Source: an uncultured Oscillospiraceae bacterium
GTDB taxonomy: Bacteria; Bacillota; Clostridia; Oscillospirales; Acutalibacteraceae
Assembly (NCBI GenBank): GCA_900547305.1
Contig: URGH01000002.1
Span: 1-64,000, forward strand
Direction of reading: 5' to 3'
DNA length: 64,000 nt
A program made the translations under genes and the position numbers. Every line of letters begins with the position of its first letter. Position 1 is the stretch's first letter. Below the pieces are notes generated by a model. The model was not told the DNA's origin and did not search any database. It was given only the letters and a program-made list of their open reading frames with translations. This document shows, in pieces, positions 1-8,740 of this stretch.

Positions 1-1286
1 TGCTTTATATAAAAGAAATCAAGATCGGTTACCGCCTCGGACGCGTTTCCCAGGAAAATGTCATACTGTGTTTTAAAAGCGTCATATTTTGTCGCAAGCG
101 TAAAGCCCGAGCTGTATATCGAACCGTCAACTGCGGGGGCAAAATGAATCATTTCAAAGCCGTCATGGGTGCTTGTCAAATCAACGGAAAACTCAAAATT
201 CTCAAATGTCTGATTTTTATAATAAAAATATAACTGTTGCCAATAGGGGCGCATACCGTCTGTGGAGGATTCCGACGCATTATTTATTCTGACTATCTGG
301 CCGTCCAAAAGATCGGCATAATCATCAGCTTCGCTCACAGTCAATTTTCTCGGTGTGGCGGAAAGCCAGTTTTCATGGTCATATCTGATTTCAAAGTCAT
401 CGCCCAAAGCTGTTGTCATGTCTCTTGCGTCAAAATTATTGCTGTAAATACCACGTTGCTCTACACGCTCAAAGGATGAAGCTACCCCGGTTCCGGTTAT
501 TTTAAAATTATCAAAAGAGCCCTGCCAGTCGGAGGCAAGATTGTAGCCGAGCGCCACAGCCGGATAATATGCCGCCTTATCAAGCCCTGTTTTTTCAAGT
601 ACTTTTTCACCGTCGATATATGCAACAGCGGTGCCGTCGTTAAAGGTTATTTTAACGTTTACGGTCTTTTCTTTGCCGGTAACCGACGCATGCGCGGCGG
701 TACTGTCCTGCTTTATATAAAAGAAATCAAGATCGGTTACCGCCTCGGCTGCATTTCCGAGGAAAAGATCATACTGCTTTTCAAAAGCATTGTACTTTGC
801 CACAAATGCAAAGCCCGAGGCGTATATTGTACCGGAAGTATTGGGTGCGAAGTGCAGCATTTCAAAGCCGTCGTGGGTGTTTGTTAAATCAACGGAAAAC
901 TCAAAGCTTTCAAATGACTGATTTTTATAATAAAAATATAGCTGTTGCCAATAGGGACGCCTGCTGTCCTGCGTATTTTCCAAATTATCATTATTAATTC
1001 TGACTATCTGACCGTCCAAAAGATCGGAATAATTATCAGCCTCTTCCACGGTAAGCGCCGTAAGTGCGGAACCGACCGCCGAGTCAGAATCGTATCCTAT
1101 AGAAAAATCATCGCCCAGTGCGGAGGATAAATCATCCGCGTTAAAGTCATTTTCGTAGCTTGCTAAAGCCGTACCGCTGCCGATCGTTTCCGATTTGGCG
1201 GCGTTTGCGGTAAGCATTGCCGAAAATGTGCCTGCTATCAGCGCGCCCGATAAAATAAGGGCTGACGCTTTTTTAAATTTTTTCAT
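1..1286 (-). CDS. Secreted repeat surface protein, N-terminal part (runs off left edge)
   Basis: The 3' end lies outside the window. The ATG at 1284-1286 follows a strong GGAGG site and opens with a signal peptide (MKKFKKASALILSGALIAG, cleavage near TANA). Then come two copies of a unit of about 236 residues, starting around residues 45 and 281, with recurring RRPYWQQ, FYYKNQSF, HDGFEMLHFAP and GYNLASDWQG motifs. The units look like LamG/DUF1080-type concanavalin folds, a sugar-binding or structural role; this is inferred from the beta-strand pattern. The units are the same family as those of the protein at 19404-22850. It is the most distal visible gene of the glycan locus. Ligand and anchoring cannot be judged because the C terminus is missing. 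Confidence 0.75.
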   Translation of the reverse strand, partial: MKKFKKASALILSGALIAGTFSAMLTANAAKSETIGSGTALASYENDFNADDLSSALGDDFSIGYDSDSAVGSALTALTVEEADNYSDLLDGQIVRINNDNLENTQDSRRPYWQQLYFYYKNQSFESFEFSVDLTNTHDGFEMLHFAPNTSGTIYASGFAFVAKYNAFEKQYDLFLGNAAEAVTDLDFFYIKQDSTAAHASVTGKEKTVNVKITFNDGTAVAYIDGEKVLEKTGLDKAAYYPAVALGYNLASDWQGSFDNFKITGTGVASSFERVEQRGIYSNNFDARDMTTALGDDFEIRYDHENWLSATPRKLTVSEADDYADLLDGQIVRINNASESSTDGMRPYWQQLYFYYKNQTFENFEFSVDLTSTHDGFEMIHFAPAVDGSIYSSGFTLATKYDAFKTQYDIFLGNASEAVTDLDFFYIK

Positions 1287-1497
1287 ACAAAAAACCTCCG
1301 TTAAATATTTTTAAACTGAGAAAAAACGCCCGTCCGCAGGGGTTTTGTTTGCCCCCCTCGGCTCTGTTTTTTAATCCCTCCCTTTTCTTTCGGAGAGCCT
1401 TGCCCGCAGGTCAGGCCGCCCGATACACGGCTGTTTAGGAGCGTATTTCCGCAAAAGCCGATTATTCGGGCACGTGGCGGCTTTACCGTCGGCGGGT
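1287..1497. other. Intergenic region between GH31 and repeat surface protein
   Basis: This gap of 211 bases holds no credible gene. On the minus strand it is rich in G/C runs near 1330-1360 and 1395-1415 that could form imperfect hairpins, but none has a clean stem followed by a T-run. I cannot decide between partial termination and simple read-through into the downstream surface protein. Confidence 0.4.
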
Positions 1498-4400
1498 TCA
1501 GCGCTTGCCTGTTTTTTGCTTTTTCTTTTTGCGCAAAATGATAATCAGAACGGTTACCGCCGCCGCGCAGACAACAACGCTGCCGACGACTATAAGCACG
1601 ATTGCGGCGGTCGAAAGCCCCTCGCCGTCAAAAACGACAACCTTTTTTCTGCGTCTCTTTATAATCTGATCCTCTGTGCTGTCTGTTGAATCGTCGGGTT
1701 CGGCGTCCGTTCCGTCCGTGCTGTCGTCATAGCTGTAACTATTATCGTTTGATATGCTGCTGTCGTCCGTTACCGGCTTTACGGTTTCATCCGTCAGCTC
1801 GTCGCCGTATGCTTCAAACTCTATAATTCCGGGGGCGGCAGAGCCCTCGTCCTGAACAATTTCGGAAATTCTTATATAGCGTATTTTCCCGCTGCCCGGC
1901 GCATAACTTTCGGTGCCGCCTATCGCCGCCGAGTTATTAATATTTTTCCAACCCGAGGTTCCGTTTTCCGAGACCTCTAATTTGTAGGATTCAGGTGTAT
2001 AGCTGGTCCAGCTGACAACGATCTTTTTAAGGTTCTCGGCTTTACCCAGGTCGATAACCGCCGTGCTGTCTTTAAGCGAGTTTATCATCCACTGGCTTGT
2101 GCAGTCTCCGTCTACAATGCTTTCTATCTGACCGCTTAAAACCTCGGTATTGCCCTTTACAGCAGCACCGAGCGCAAGGTTTTTCAGCGCCATGTTGCTG
2201 TCGGTTACCGAAACGGTTTTCCAGCCGCCCGTGAAAACAAGGGTTCTGCGGTTTTCGTAGTCAACATAATAGCCTGTTGCCGAATCGTTTGCGGGCAGCT
2301 TATCAAGTTTTTTAAGCGCTTTCCCGTTCACCTTTACCGCCGATGCGGTAACGCCCGCCGCAATTACAAGTTTTGCGGAATGTCCGCTGTCGTTGGATAC
2401 GGTAAAGCTGTCGCTGCCGTTCGGGGTGTTTGTAAATTTATAAGTCTTGCTGTCGGTTAAAAACTCGGCGGTGCGCTTTTCGGTAGACGGCGCGGCTATA
2501 ACCGCGTCATATGTTTTGGAGTTCATATCGCCCGTCATTGTAAAGTCGCCCGCAACCGCAGCCTTTATAACAGCGCCGTCGCGCAGGTAAACCGGAACGG
2601 TGTTTGAGGTTGCCGCAACGGTATAAGCCTTGCCGCCCTCATACGTTTTGCCGTTCCACATATCCGTCCATTTCCCCTCGGGGAATGTAACGCGCAAATC
2701 GGTGGTATTTTCGTTCAGCACGGGGCAAACCATAAGCTCGTTGCAGAACATATACTGGTCGGTAACACCGCTGAGCGCGCTTTGCTCCGGGAAAACGAAA
2801 CTTAAGGGCTGCATCATGGCAATTCCCGTTTTGCCTGCTTTAAGGTTTGCGCTGTAAAGCGTATCAAGCAGGCTCTGCCTTGTGTTGTAAAGCTGTTTAA
2901 AGGTATTTTTGCCTATTTTTCCGAAGCTCCACGGGTCACGCTCGCCCGAGCCGTGAGTACGCATTAACGGGCTGAACGCGCCGAACTGAAGCCAGCGCAG
3001 GTAAAGCTGTGTAGAAGCGTCGCCATGCAGCGCGCCTATATCGCTGCCCCAAAGTGAAAAACCGCTTGAGCTTATGCTTATTCCGCCGTTATACGCCTGC
3101 CGCAGACCGTCAAAGGTGGAGGGCTGGTCGCCGCCGAAGTTTCCGCCGTATGTTTGGCTGCCTATCGTTCCGGCGCGCGCAAACAGCACGAAATCGTTGT
3201 TTCTTTTCTCTTTAAACAGGTCGTAAACGGTTTTGGTGTAGGCATAGGCGTAGTAGTTGTGCATTTCGTCGCCTTTCATGCCGTTATAAAAAGACATGCC
3301 CTCGTCTATGTACTCGCCGTAATCGACCATTGCGCCCGCCATTCCCTTATCAAGGAAGTAATCAAAACCGCCTTTTTTAAGCGCCGTTTTAATAAGCGGA
3401 TTTGAAAAATCGCCCCAGTAAGCCAGTATTCCGGTATTATCGTAATTGTGCGGGGCGGGCAGTTCCATATCCTTTACACCCGGCAGCAGCTTTCTTAAAC
3501 TTTCAAGTCCCAGTCCGCCGCCGTCGTTTCTGAGGGTTATGCACGGGTTTTCCCAAATAAACGAACGCACCCCGTATGAAGCCGCTATATCCATAACGCT
3601 CGAATTTGTTTCATTAAGACCCTCTAAAAATGCGGCTGTCGGCAGCGTTCCCATAGCCTTGTATTTTTCGAGCTTGGTTTTAAGAATACTTTCAAAAGCC
3701 GCTTTATCGGTTGACTGCCAGTGGCTTGAGGTCTGACCGATCCAGTAGCCCAAAGCCCATTTGGGGGCTGTAAACGGTTTACCCGTAAGGGCGGTATAAG
3801 CAGCAATATTTTCCGAGGGGGTTTCGGTATAAACGAAGAAATCAAAATCGGTCCCGTTAAACTCCATATTCCATTTTTCGGGATTGCTGTTTCCTATATC
3901 GGCATAGGCACCGTAGTAGGAATTGAAGAAAACGGTATACCCCTTTGTGCTTGTAAGCAACGGGATATTGCAATACGAAAGGTCCTTTACCACCGTTGCC
4001 GCCGCCACATGGTAGCCTGTATCCATATTCCACAGCTTTACGGTACTGCCCACCTGATTTACGCCGTTGTAGCGCTCGCCGAGACCGTAAATTGCTTCAT
4101 CGGCGGAAAGTGCGCCCTCAAGTTTTACCTTGCGCAGCACTCCGTTTTTAAATCCGAAATACATCTGCCTGGATGAAACCGTGTGAGATACCTTGCCGTC
4201 GTTACCTATGAATTTCATTGTCCACGGCGTTACCGCATAGTTGAGCCATACTGCGGTGTCGCCCGCGTCAATCAGCATAGTGCCGTCGGGCAGATTGTAA
4301 TAGCTGATCTCTTTTAAAGCCTTTGGCTCGTTCTGACCCGATGTCACGTCGGTTCTTACCCGCACGCCGCCCACGGCAGGAAAAGAAATATGAATTTCCG

Positions 4401-4611
4401 TCGCCTCGCCGTTAATGTTCGCCGTGAGTATCGCTTCTGTTTTGGTTTTGTTTATTTTCCTTATTTTCTGAGGGTTAGCCCATTTAACAGAGATTGAGGA
4501 CATAGCCGCGTTGGCGTTTGTTTTAACCGATGAATAAGGAATTAAAACCGAGATTACAACAGCGATGCTCATGAAAAAAGCAAATATTTTTTTCGACCGT
4601 GGTTTTAACAT
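1498..4611 (-). CDS. Secreted, membrane-anchored GH31 glycosidase with F5/8 type C domain
   Basis: Glycoside hydrolase family 31, predicted to cleave alpha-linked sugars at the cell surface. I chose the ATG at 4611, which has a GGGAGGAG site inside the 3' end of the upstream GH31; a TTG seven codons earlier is less likely. A signal peptide covers about residues 1-37. The catalytic barrel carries VDYGE, with D430 as candidate nucleophile, and FGGDQ, with D495 as candidate acid/base; spacing and flanks resemble the YihQ sulfoquinovosidase branch. The C-terminal third has a discoidin-like domain, an acidic Ser/Thr/Asp linker, an RRRKK patch, one membrane helix and a KKKKQK tail. The YihQ loop carrying the sulfonate-binding Arg/Trp is not seen, so an ordinary alpha-glycoside is more likely. 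Exact substrate is unknown. Confidence 0.85.
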   Translation of the reverse strand: MLKPRSKKIFAFFMSIAVVISVLIPYSSVKTNANAAMSSISVKWANPQKIRKINKTKTEAILTANINGEATEIHISFPAVGGVRVRTDVTSGQNEPKALKEISYYNLPDGTMLIDAGDTAVWLNYAVTPWTMKFIGNDGKVSHTVSSRQMYFGFKNGVLRKVKLEGALSADEAIYGLGERYNGVNQVGSTVKLWNMDTGYHVAAATVVKDLSYCNIPLLTSTKGYTVFFNSYYGAYADIGNSNPEKWNMEFNGTDFDFFVYTETPSENIAAYTALTGKPFTAPKWALGYWIGQTSSHWQSTDKAAFESILKTKLEKYKAMGTLPTAAFLEGLNETNSSVMDIAASYGVRSFIWENPCITLRNDGGGLGLESLRKLLPGVKDMELPAPHNYDNTGILAYWGDFSNPLIKTALKKGGFDYFLDKGMAGAMVDYGEYIDEGMSFYNGMKGDEMHNYYAYAYTKTVYDLFKEKRNNDFVLFARAGTIGSQTYGGNFGGDQPSTFDGLRQAYNGGISISSSGFSLWGSDIGALHGDASTQLYLRWLQFGAFSPLMRTHGSGERDPWSFGKIGKNTFKQLYNTRQSLLDTLYSANLKAGKTGIAMMQPLSFVFPEQSALSGVTDQYMFCNELMVCPVLNENTTDLRVTFPEGKWTDMWNGKTYEGGKAYTVAATSNTVPVYLRDGAVIKAAVAGDFTMTGDMNSKTYDAVIAAPSTEKRTAEFLTDSKTYKFTNTPNGSDSFTVSNDSGHSAKLVIAAGVTASAVKVNGKALKKLDKLPANDSATGYYVDYENRRTLVFTGGWKTVSVTDSNMALKNLALGAAVKGNTEVLSGQIESIVDGDCTSQWMINSLKDSTAVIDLGKAENLKKIVVSWTSYTPESYKLEVSENGTSGWKNINNSAAIGGTESYAPGSGKIRYIRISEIVQDEGSAAPGIIEFEAYGDELTDETVKPVTDDSSISNDNSYSYDDSTDGTDAEPDDSTDSTEDQIIKRRRKKVVVFDGEGLSTAAIVLIVVGSVVVCAAAVTVLIIILRKKKKQKTGKR

Positions 4612-6902
4612 TTGATTTTCAGCTCCTCCCAAATATCCGAGTCCGGAACAATATCCGAAAATTTACCGTTAGGTATAACCCTCTGCCGTTTTCCGTCGGC
4701 AAAAGCCTCGGTAACTCTGCCCGCGATTTTTAAAGTACTTACGGAATATCCGTCGCGGTTATAAATAACATATCCGTCCTTTTCAGCGCTTCCCGAAACG
4801 GTGAAATTAAACCGTTTGCGTTCGCTGTTATAAAAAACGGAGTCTCCGTTTCCGGGAACGGTTAAAAGCGCCGCAACACCGCCGTTTATCGGTTTTGCAA
4901 GCTCTGAATTATCAGAGACGTTAACAGGTATTACGCTCCCCGCTTTCACAAACACGGGGCAAACGTCAATCGGCGTCTCAACCTCTGCGCTTTTTCCGCC
5001 CGCGTACATTTTCATATCGGGCAGATAAAGCCAGTCACCCTGCGGCAAAATAACGTTGCGCTTTTTCATTCCCTCATAAAGCACGGGGCAAATAAGCAGC
5101 GAGTCGCCGAGCATAAACTTGTCGTCTGCCTCGGAAAGGCTTTTATCGTTCGGGTATGCGTCCGCCATTGTTCTTATTATCGCCCTGCCGGTTAAATTGC
5201 TTTGTACGGCGGCACTGTAAATATAATCGAGAATATTTTTTCTGAACCAAAAGAATTTTTTGAAAATGCGCACGCATTCCTCGCCGTAATTCCACGGATT
5301 ATGATTGCCGTGGGTTCGCATTAACGGGCTGAACGCGGCAAACTGCAGCCAGCGGATATAAAGCTCCTCCGAGTCGCACTCGCAAAGGCTGCCTATATCG
5401 CTGCCCCAAACGGTAAAGCCCGAAAGTCCCGCATTCAAGCCGCCGTAATACGCCTGCCGCAAGCCGTAAAATTCGCCGCGCTGGTCGCCGCCGAAAAACG
5501 AGACCCATTTTTGCGTGCCGGCACATGCGGCTCTCGCGAAAAGAACATAATCGTCGCCGTTTCTGCTGCGCCATGCCTCGCTTACCGTTTTGCTGTAGCA
5601 ATAGGCGTGGTAATTGTGCATTTCATCGCCCTTCATGCCGTTGTACGCTGCGGTATCGCACTCAACAAACTCGCCGAAATCCACCATGGCGCCTTTAAGA
5701 CCCCAGTTCCAAAGCAGGTCGTACTTATTGTAAATAAGGTCGTATGCCTTGGGGTGCGAATAATCTATGTAAAACTGGGTTTTATCTATTATTTCGCCGC
5801 TCTCGGGGCTGCGCAGCATGGGAATATCGCCGTCCTTAATACCGGGGAATATTTCCCTTATGCGCTTTACATCATATCCCCTTATAAAGGCGTCCACTCC
5901 CGGGTGATTCCATGCCAGCATACGCATACCCGCCTGCTGTGCGATTTCATGGCAGACAAGGCATTGCGAAGGAGCCGCTTCGCCGTAAATTGCGGCGGGC
6001 AGAGTACCCATGGCTTTATAGCCGTCAACCGCTTCTTTAAACACCGTTACAAAATTTTCTTTTCCGCGGCAGTTCCAGTTTTCACCCGTGCCGCCCGCCC
6101 AAAACTCAAAAGCCCATTTCGGGGGAAGAACGGGTCTGCCCGTTAAATCCGTGTAACAGTTCATTGTATCGCCGGGAGAACCCTGCCAAAAATAAATATC
6201 GAGCAGCGGGGAATTAAATTCAAGGCGGAAGCGTGTATTTTCCCGCTCGGTCAAATCGGCAAAAGCGCCGTAAAAGGAATTGTAAAACACCGTATAACCG
6301 TTTGAGCTGTGAAACAGCGGAACATTTTTATACGAGCGCACCTTATCTCCCTCCTCGGGGTGCCCGTGGTAGCCCGTGTCGTCGTTCCACAGGGGAAGAA
6401 CATGCCCCACCTGATTGAGCGCGTTATACTTTTCACCGAAACCGAAAAACCTTTCGCCGGTATTTATGGGCGTAATAAGCGCCGCCTTGCAATATTCGCC
6501 GTTTTTTATTCCCAGCTCAAGGCTGTTTTCATCAATTCGGTAAAAAACCTTGTCGTCGCGGCAAAGCTCAATTAAAAAGCCGCCGTTTTTAAGCACTGCC
6601 GAGTAACCGTTTTGTGAAGCGGCTTTTCTGCCGTCCGCCACATCCCTATAGGTCACCGCAGCGGCGTCGGCAGTAAAATATCCGCCTTTTTTATCCTTAA
6701 CGCGTATTCCGCCGAGCTTAGGAAATGACAGTGAAATGCGGTACTCGCGGCTGTTGCTCAGCCGCACTGTCAGAATCCATTCATTATCGCATTCCATTGC
6801 GGAAATAACCTCGCACGGGCGCACACGCTCATCGGGTATTATCTCGGGCAGCCTGTGAACCCACGGAACCTTTTGTTCCTCATACATTTTAAATATGTTC
6901 AT
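4605..6902 (-). CDS. Cytoplasmic GH31 alpha-glycosidase
   Basis: A 765-residue family 31 glycosidase without signal peptide, so it probably acts on imported oligosaccharides. The ATG at 6902 follows AGGAG at a spacing of six. VDFGEF (D408, candidate nucleophile) and FGGDQ (D473, candidate acid/base) are present, and the SDIGSL, RWLQFAAFSPLMRTHG and MHNYHAY blocks are shared with the secreted paralogue next door and with YihQ-like enzymes. The stop overlaps the start of the secreted GH31 by seven bases, so the two are probably translationally coupled. The permease gene 6922-7845 is just upstream. The pair suggests outside/inside processing of one glycan; linkage specificity cannot be read from the sequence. 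Confidence 0.88.
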   Translation of the reverse strand: MNIFKMYEEQKVPWVHRLPEIIPDERVRPCEVISAMECDNEWILTVRLSNSREYRISLSFPKLGGIRVKDKKGGYFTADAAAVTYRDVADGRKAASQNGYSAVLKNGGFLIELCRDDKVFYRIDENSLELGIKNGEYCKAALITPINTGERFFGFGEKYNALNQVGHVLPLWNDDTGYHGHPEEGDKVRSYKNVPLFHSSNGYTVFYNSFYGAFADLTERENTRFRLEFNSPLLDIYFWQGSPGDTMNCYTDLTGRPVLPPKWAFEFWAGGTGENWNCRGKENFVTVFKEAVDGYKAMGTLPAAIYGEAAPSQCLVCHEIAQQAGMRMLAWNHPGVDAFIRGYDVKRIREIFPGIKDGDIPMLRSPESGEIIDKTQFYIDYSHPKAYDLIYNKYDLLWNWGLKGAMVDFGEFVECDTAAYNGMKGDEMHNYHAYCYSKTVSEAWRSRNGDDYVLFARAACAGTQKWVSFFGGDQRGEFYGLRQAYYGGLNAGLSGFTVWGSDIGSLCECDSEELYIRWLQFAAFSPLMRTHGNHNPWNYGEECVRIFKKFFWFRKNILDYIYSAAVQSNLTGRAIIRTMADAYPNDKSLSEADDKFMLGDSLLICPVLYEGMKKRNVILPQGDWLYLPDMKMYAGGKSAEVETPIDVCPVFVKAGSVIPVNVSDNSELAKPINGGVAALLTVPGNGDSVFYNSERKRFNFTVSGSAEKDGYVIYNRDGYSVSTLKIAGRVTEAFADGKRQRVIPNGKFSDIVPDSDIWEELKIKC

Positions 6903-6921
6903 AACCGTCTCCTGACATTTG

Positions 6922-7845
6922 TTATTCGCCTGTAATTCCGCTGCGCTCTATGCTTTCTATAAACTGCTTTTGAAAAGCCAAAAACAAAACTATTACGGGC
7001 AGCACCGAAAGGGTAGTGCCTGCAAGCGTAACCGAGTTGGAGAGCGTATTGCCCGTGTCCGAGGCTGTTCCGTATATAGCCTCGTAAATAGCCGTAAACT
7101 GTTCAAGCCGCATGGGCAGCGTGGGCAGCTTATTTCCGAAATACATGGTAAACTGAGCGGTTTCGTTCCAATAATAGATAAACGAAAACAAAAGCGACAG
7201 CACAATTGCGGGCACCGCCATGGGAACCGCGATTTTAATAAATACCTTTATCTTGCCCGCGCCGTCAAGTTCCGCCGCCTCGTCAAAGGAAATCGGGTAC
7301 GACCTGAAAAACTGGTAAAACACAAGTATAAACAGCGCGCTTTTAATTCCCTGCCCGAATACGGCGGGCAAATACGCGGGTAAATATGTATCGGTCATAC
7401 CGTACTGATAATAAAGCACATATCTCGGAACCAGCGTTACGTCTATGGGAATTATAAAGGTAGCCACAACGAGCACTATCCACAGCTTTTTTAGCGGAAA
7501 GTCAAACCTTGCAAAGCCGAAGCCGACAATCGCCGTTGCCGCCGTTTGCAAAACGGAGGGTCCTACCGCAACGATAAGCGACCGCAGAAAGCTGTGTGAA
7601 AAGTCAAGGGTTTTTACCGCCTCGGCATAATTTTTAAAATACCATACGGTAGGCAGCCATTTAACCGTCGGGTCGGCCTGATCCCCCGGGGACATAAGGC
7701 TTCCGAGCAGCATATAAATTATGGGATAAAGATAAACAAACCCGACCGACAGCAGTATAATATACTTTATTATCAGCGACAGGGTGCTTTTCGCGGCGAT
7801 ACGTCCCTTTTGAACATTCATATTTTTAAGCCTTGGAATATTCAT
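6922..7845 (-). CDS. Carbohydrate ABC transporter permease (MalG-like)
   Basis: An inner-membrane permease of 307 residues with about six membrane helices. The cytoplasmic EAA loop reads EAAELDGAGKIKVFIKIAVP, the contact site for the ATPase in CUT1 sugar importers. Its ATG overlaps the stop of the partner permease by one base (TAATG), typical of coupled translation. It forms a heterodimer pair with 7845-8720. No ATPase gene lies in the locus, so a shared MsmX/UgpC-type ATPase is assumed. It could work with the lipoprotein at 17852, the large binding protein, or a binding protein elsewhere. Confidence 0.92.
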   Translation of the reverse strand: MNIPRLKNMNVQKGRIAAKSTLSLIIKYIILLSVGFVYLYPIIYMLLGSLMSPGDQADPTVKWLPTVWYFKNYAEAVKTLDFSHSFLRSLIVAVGPSVLQTAATAIVGFGFARFDFPLKKLWIVLVVATFIIPIDVTLVPRYVLYYQYGMTDTYLPAYLPAVFGQGIKSALFILVFYQFFRSYPISFDEAAELDGAGKIKVFIKIAVPMAVPAIVLSLLFSFIYYWNETAQFTMYFGNKLPTLPMRLEQFTAIYEAIYGTASDTGNTLSNSVTLAGTTLSVLPVIVLFLAFQKQFIESIERSGITGE

Positions 7846-8720
7846 TATTTATCACCCTTTCCGAAAAGCCTAAACACAAGAAACACAAGTATAAGCAGCA
7901 CCGCCACTATAAGGAAATACAACCATGACATTGCCGCGGAATAGCTGTAAATTCTCGTTTGATTAAACATATTGTTTGAAATAAGTTTATTTATGCCGAG
8001 TTCCGAATAGTTGGAGATCTCCACCACGGTGTATACCGCGTTTAAAAGAGCCATAGGCCGCATATAGGGCAGCGTTATCTTCCAAAATTTTTCCCATGCG
8101 CCCGCGCCGTCGATAGACGCCGCCTCGTAAATATCCGGGCTGATTTTCTGAAGACCCGCAAGGTAAATTAAAATTTGCACGCCCGAAAACCAAAGAATAG
8201 TGGTAAGGTTGTTCAGTACAAACAGGGTGGGGTTTCTCAAAACCTCGGGCAGGTCGCCCAAAAAGGTGTAAACTATACTGCCGCTCTTTGAAAAATCCAC
8301 CGTTTCGCCCGTAAGCAGCTTTGCTATTACGGGTCCGCTCATTATAACCACCGGCAGGAAAAACACAACCCTGAAAAAGGTGCGCATAGGGAATTTTTTG
8401 TTAAGCAGCAGGGATATTATAAAAGAAAACACAACAACCACTACCGTAGCGGCGATAATAAAGCCCAGTCCCTCGCTTATCTTCATTTTGAATTCGCCCG
8501 AAACCGAAAGCGCATAGTAATAGTGGTAGAAAGCACGCCATGTAAACTGCATACCGTTACTTGTAAGCCGCACATCGTTAAGGCTTATTATGAAAGAATA
8601 TACCGTGGGGTAGAGCGTAAACCCGAAAAAACCTATTAACCAGATACCTATAAAGCCGTACCCCCACAGGGCGTTCCGCGTATGCGCCGTAATCCCGGCT
8701 TTTTTAATGGATTTCTTCAT
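7845..8720 (-). CDS. Carbohydrate ABC transporter permease (MalF-like)
   Basis: Membrane subunit of a sugar importer, six predicted helices, with EAA loop EAASIDGAGAWEKFWKITLP. I start it at the ATG at 8720 (MKKSIKKAG), which has a weak AGGGAAG site; a TTG at 8750 overlaps the preceding DUF5696 gene and has no site. It lies 20 bases downstream of the DUF5696 gene and overlaps the MalG-like partner by one base. Family assignment is firm; the sugar is unknown. Confidence 0.9.
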   Translation of the reverse strand: MKKSIKKAGITAHTRNALWGYGFIGIWLIGFFGFTLYPTVYSFIISLNDVRLTSNGMQFTWRAFYHYYYALSVSGEFKMKISEGLGFIIAATVVVVVFSFIISLLLNKKFPMRTFFRVVFFLPVVIMSGPVIAKLLTGETVDFSKSGSIVYTFLGDLPEVLRNPTLFVLNNLTTILWFSGVQILIYLAGLQKISPDIYEAASIDGAGAWEKFWKITLPYMRPMALLNAVYTVVEISNYSELGINKLISNNMFNQTRIYSYSAAMSWLYFLIVAVLLILVFLVFRLFGKGDK

Positions 8721-8740
8721 GTTTTCTTCCCTTCCCGTAT

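Noticed and set aside
1300..1497. Terminator between GH31 and the repeat protein
   Set aside because: G/C-rich stretches are there, but I found no clean stem with a T-run on the minus strand.
5511..6146. A 211-codon open frame on the plus strand
   Set aside because: It lies opposite a clear GH31 gene, has no ribosome site and no family-like sequence; long antisense frames are common in this codon usage.
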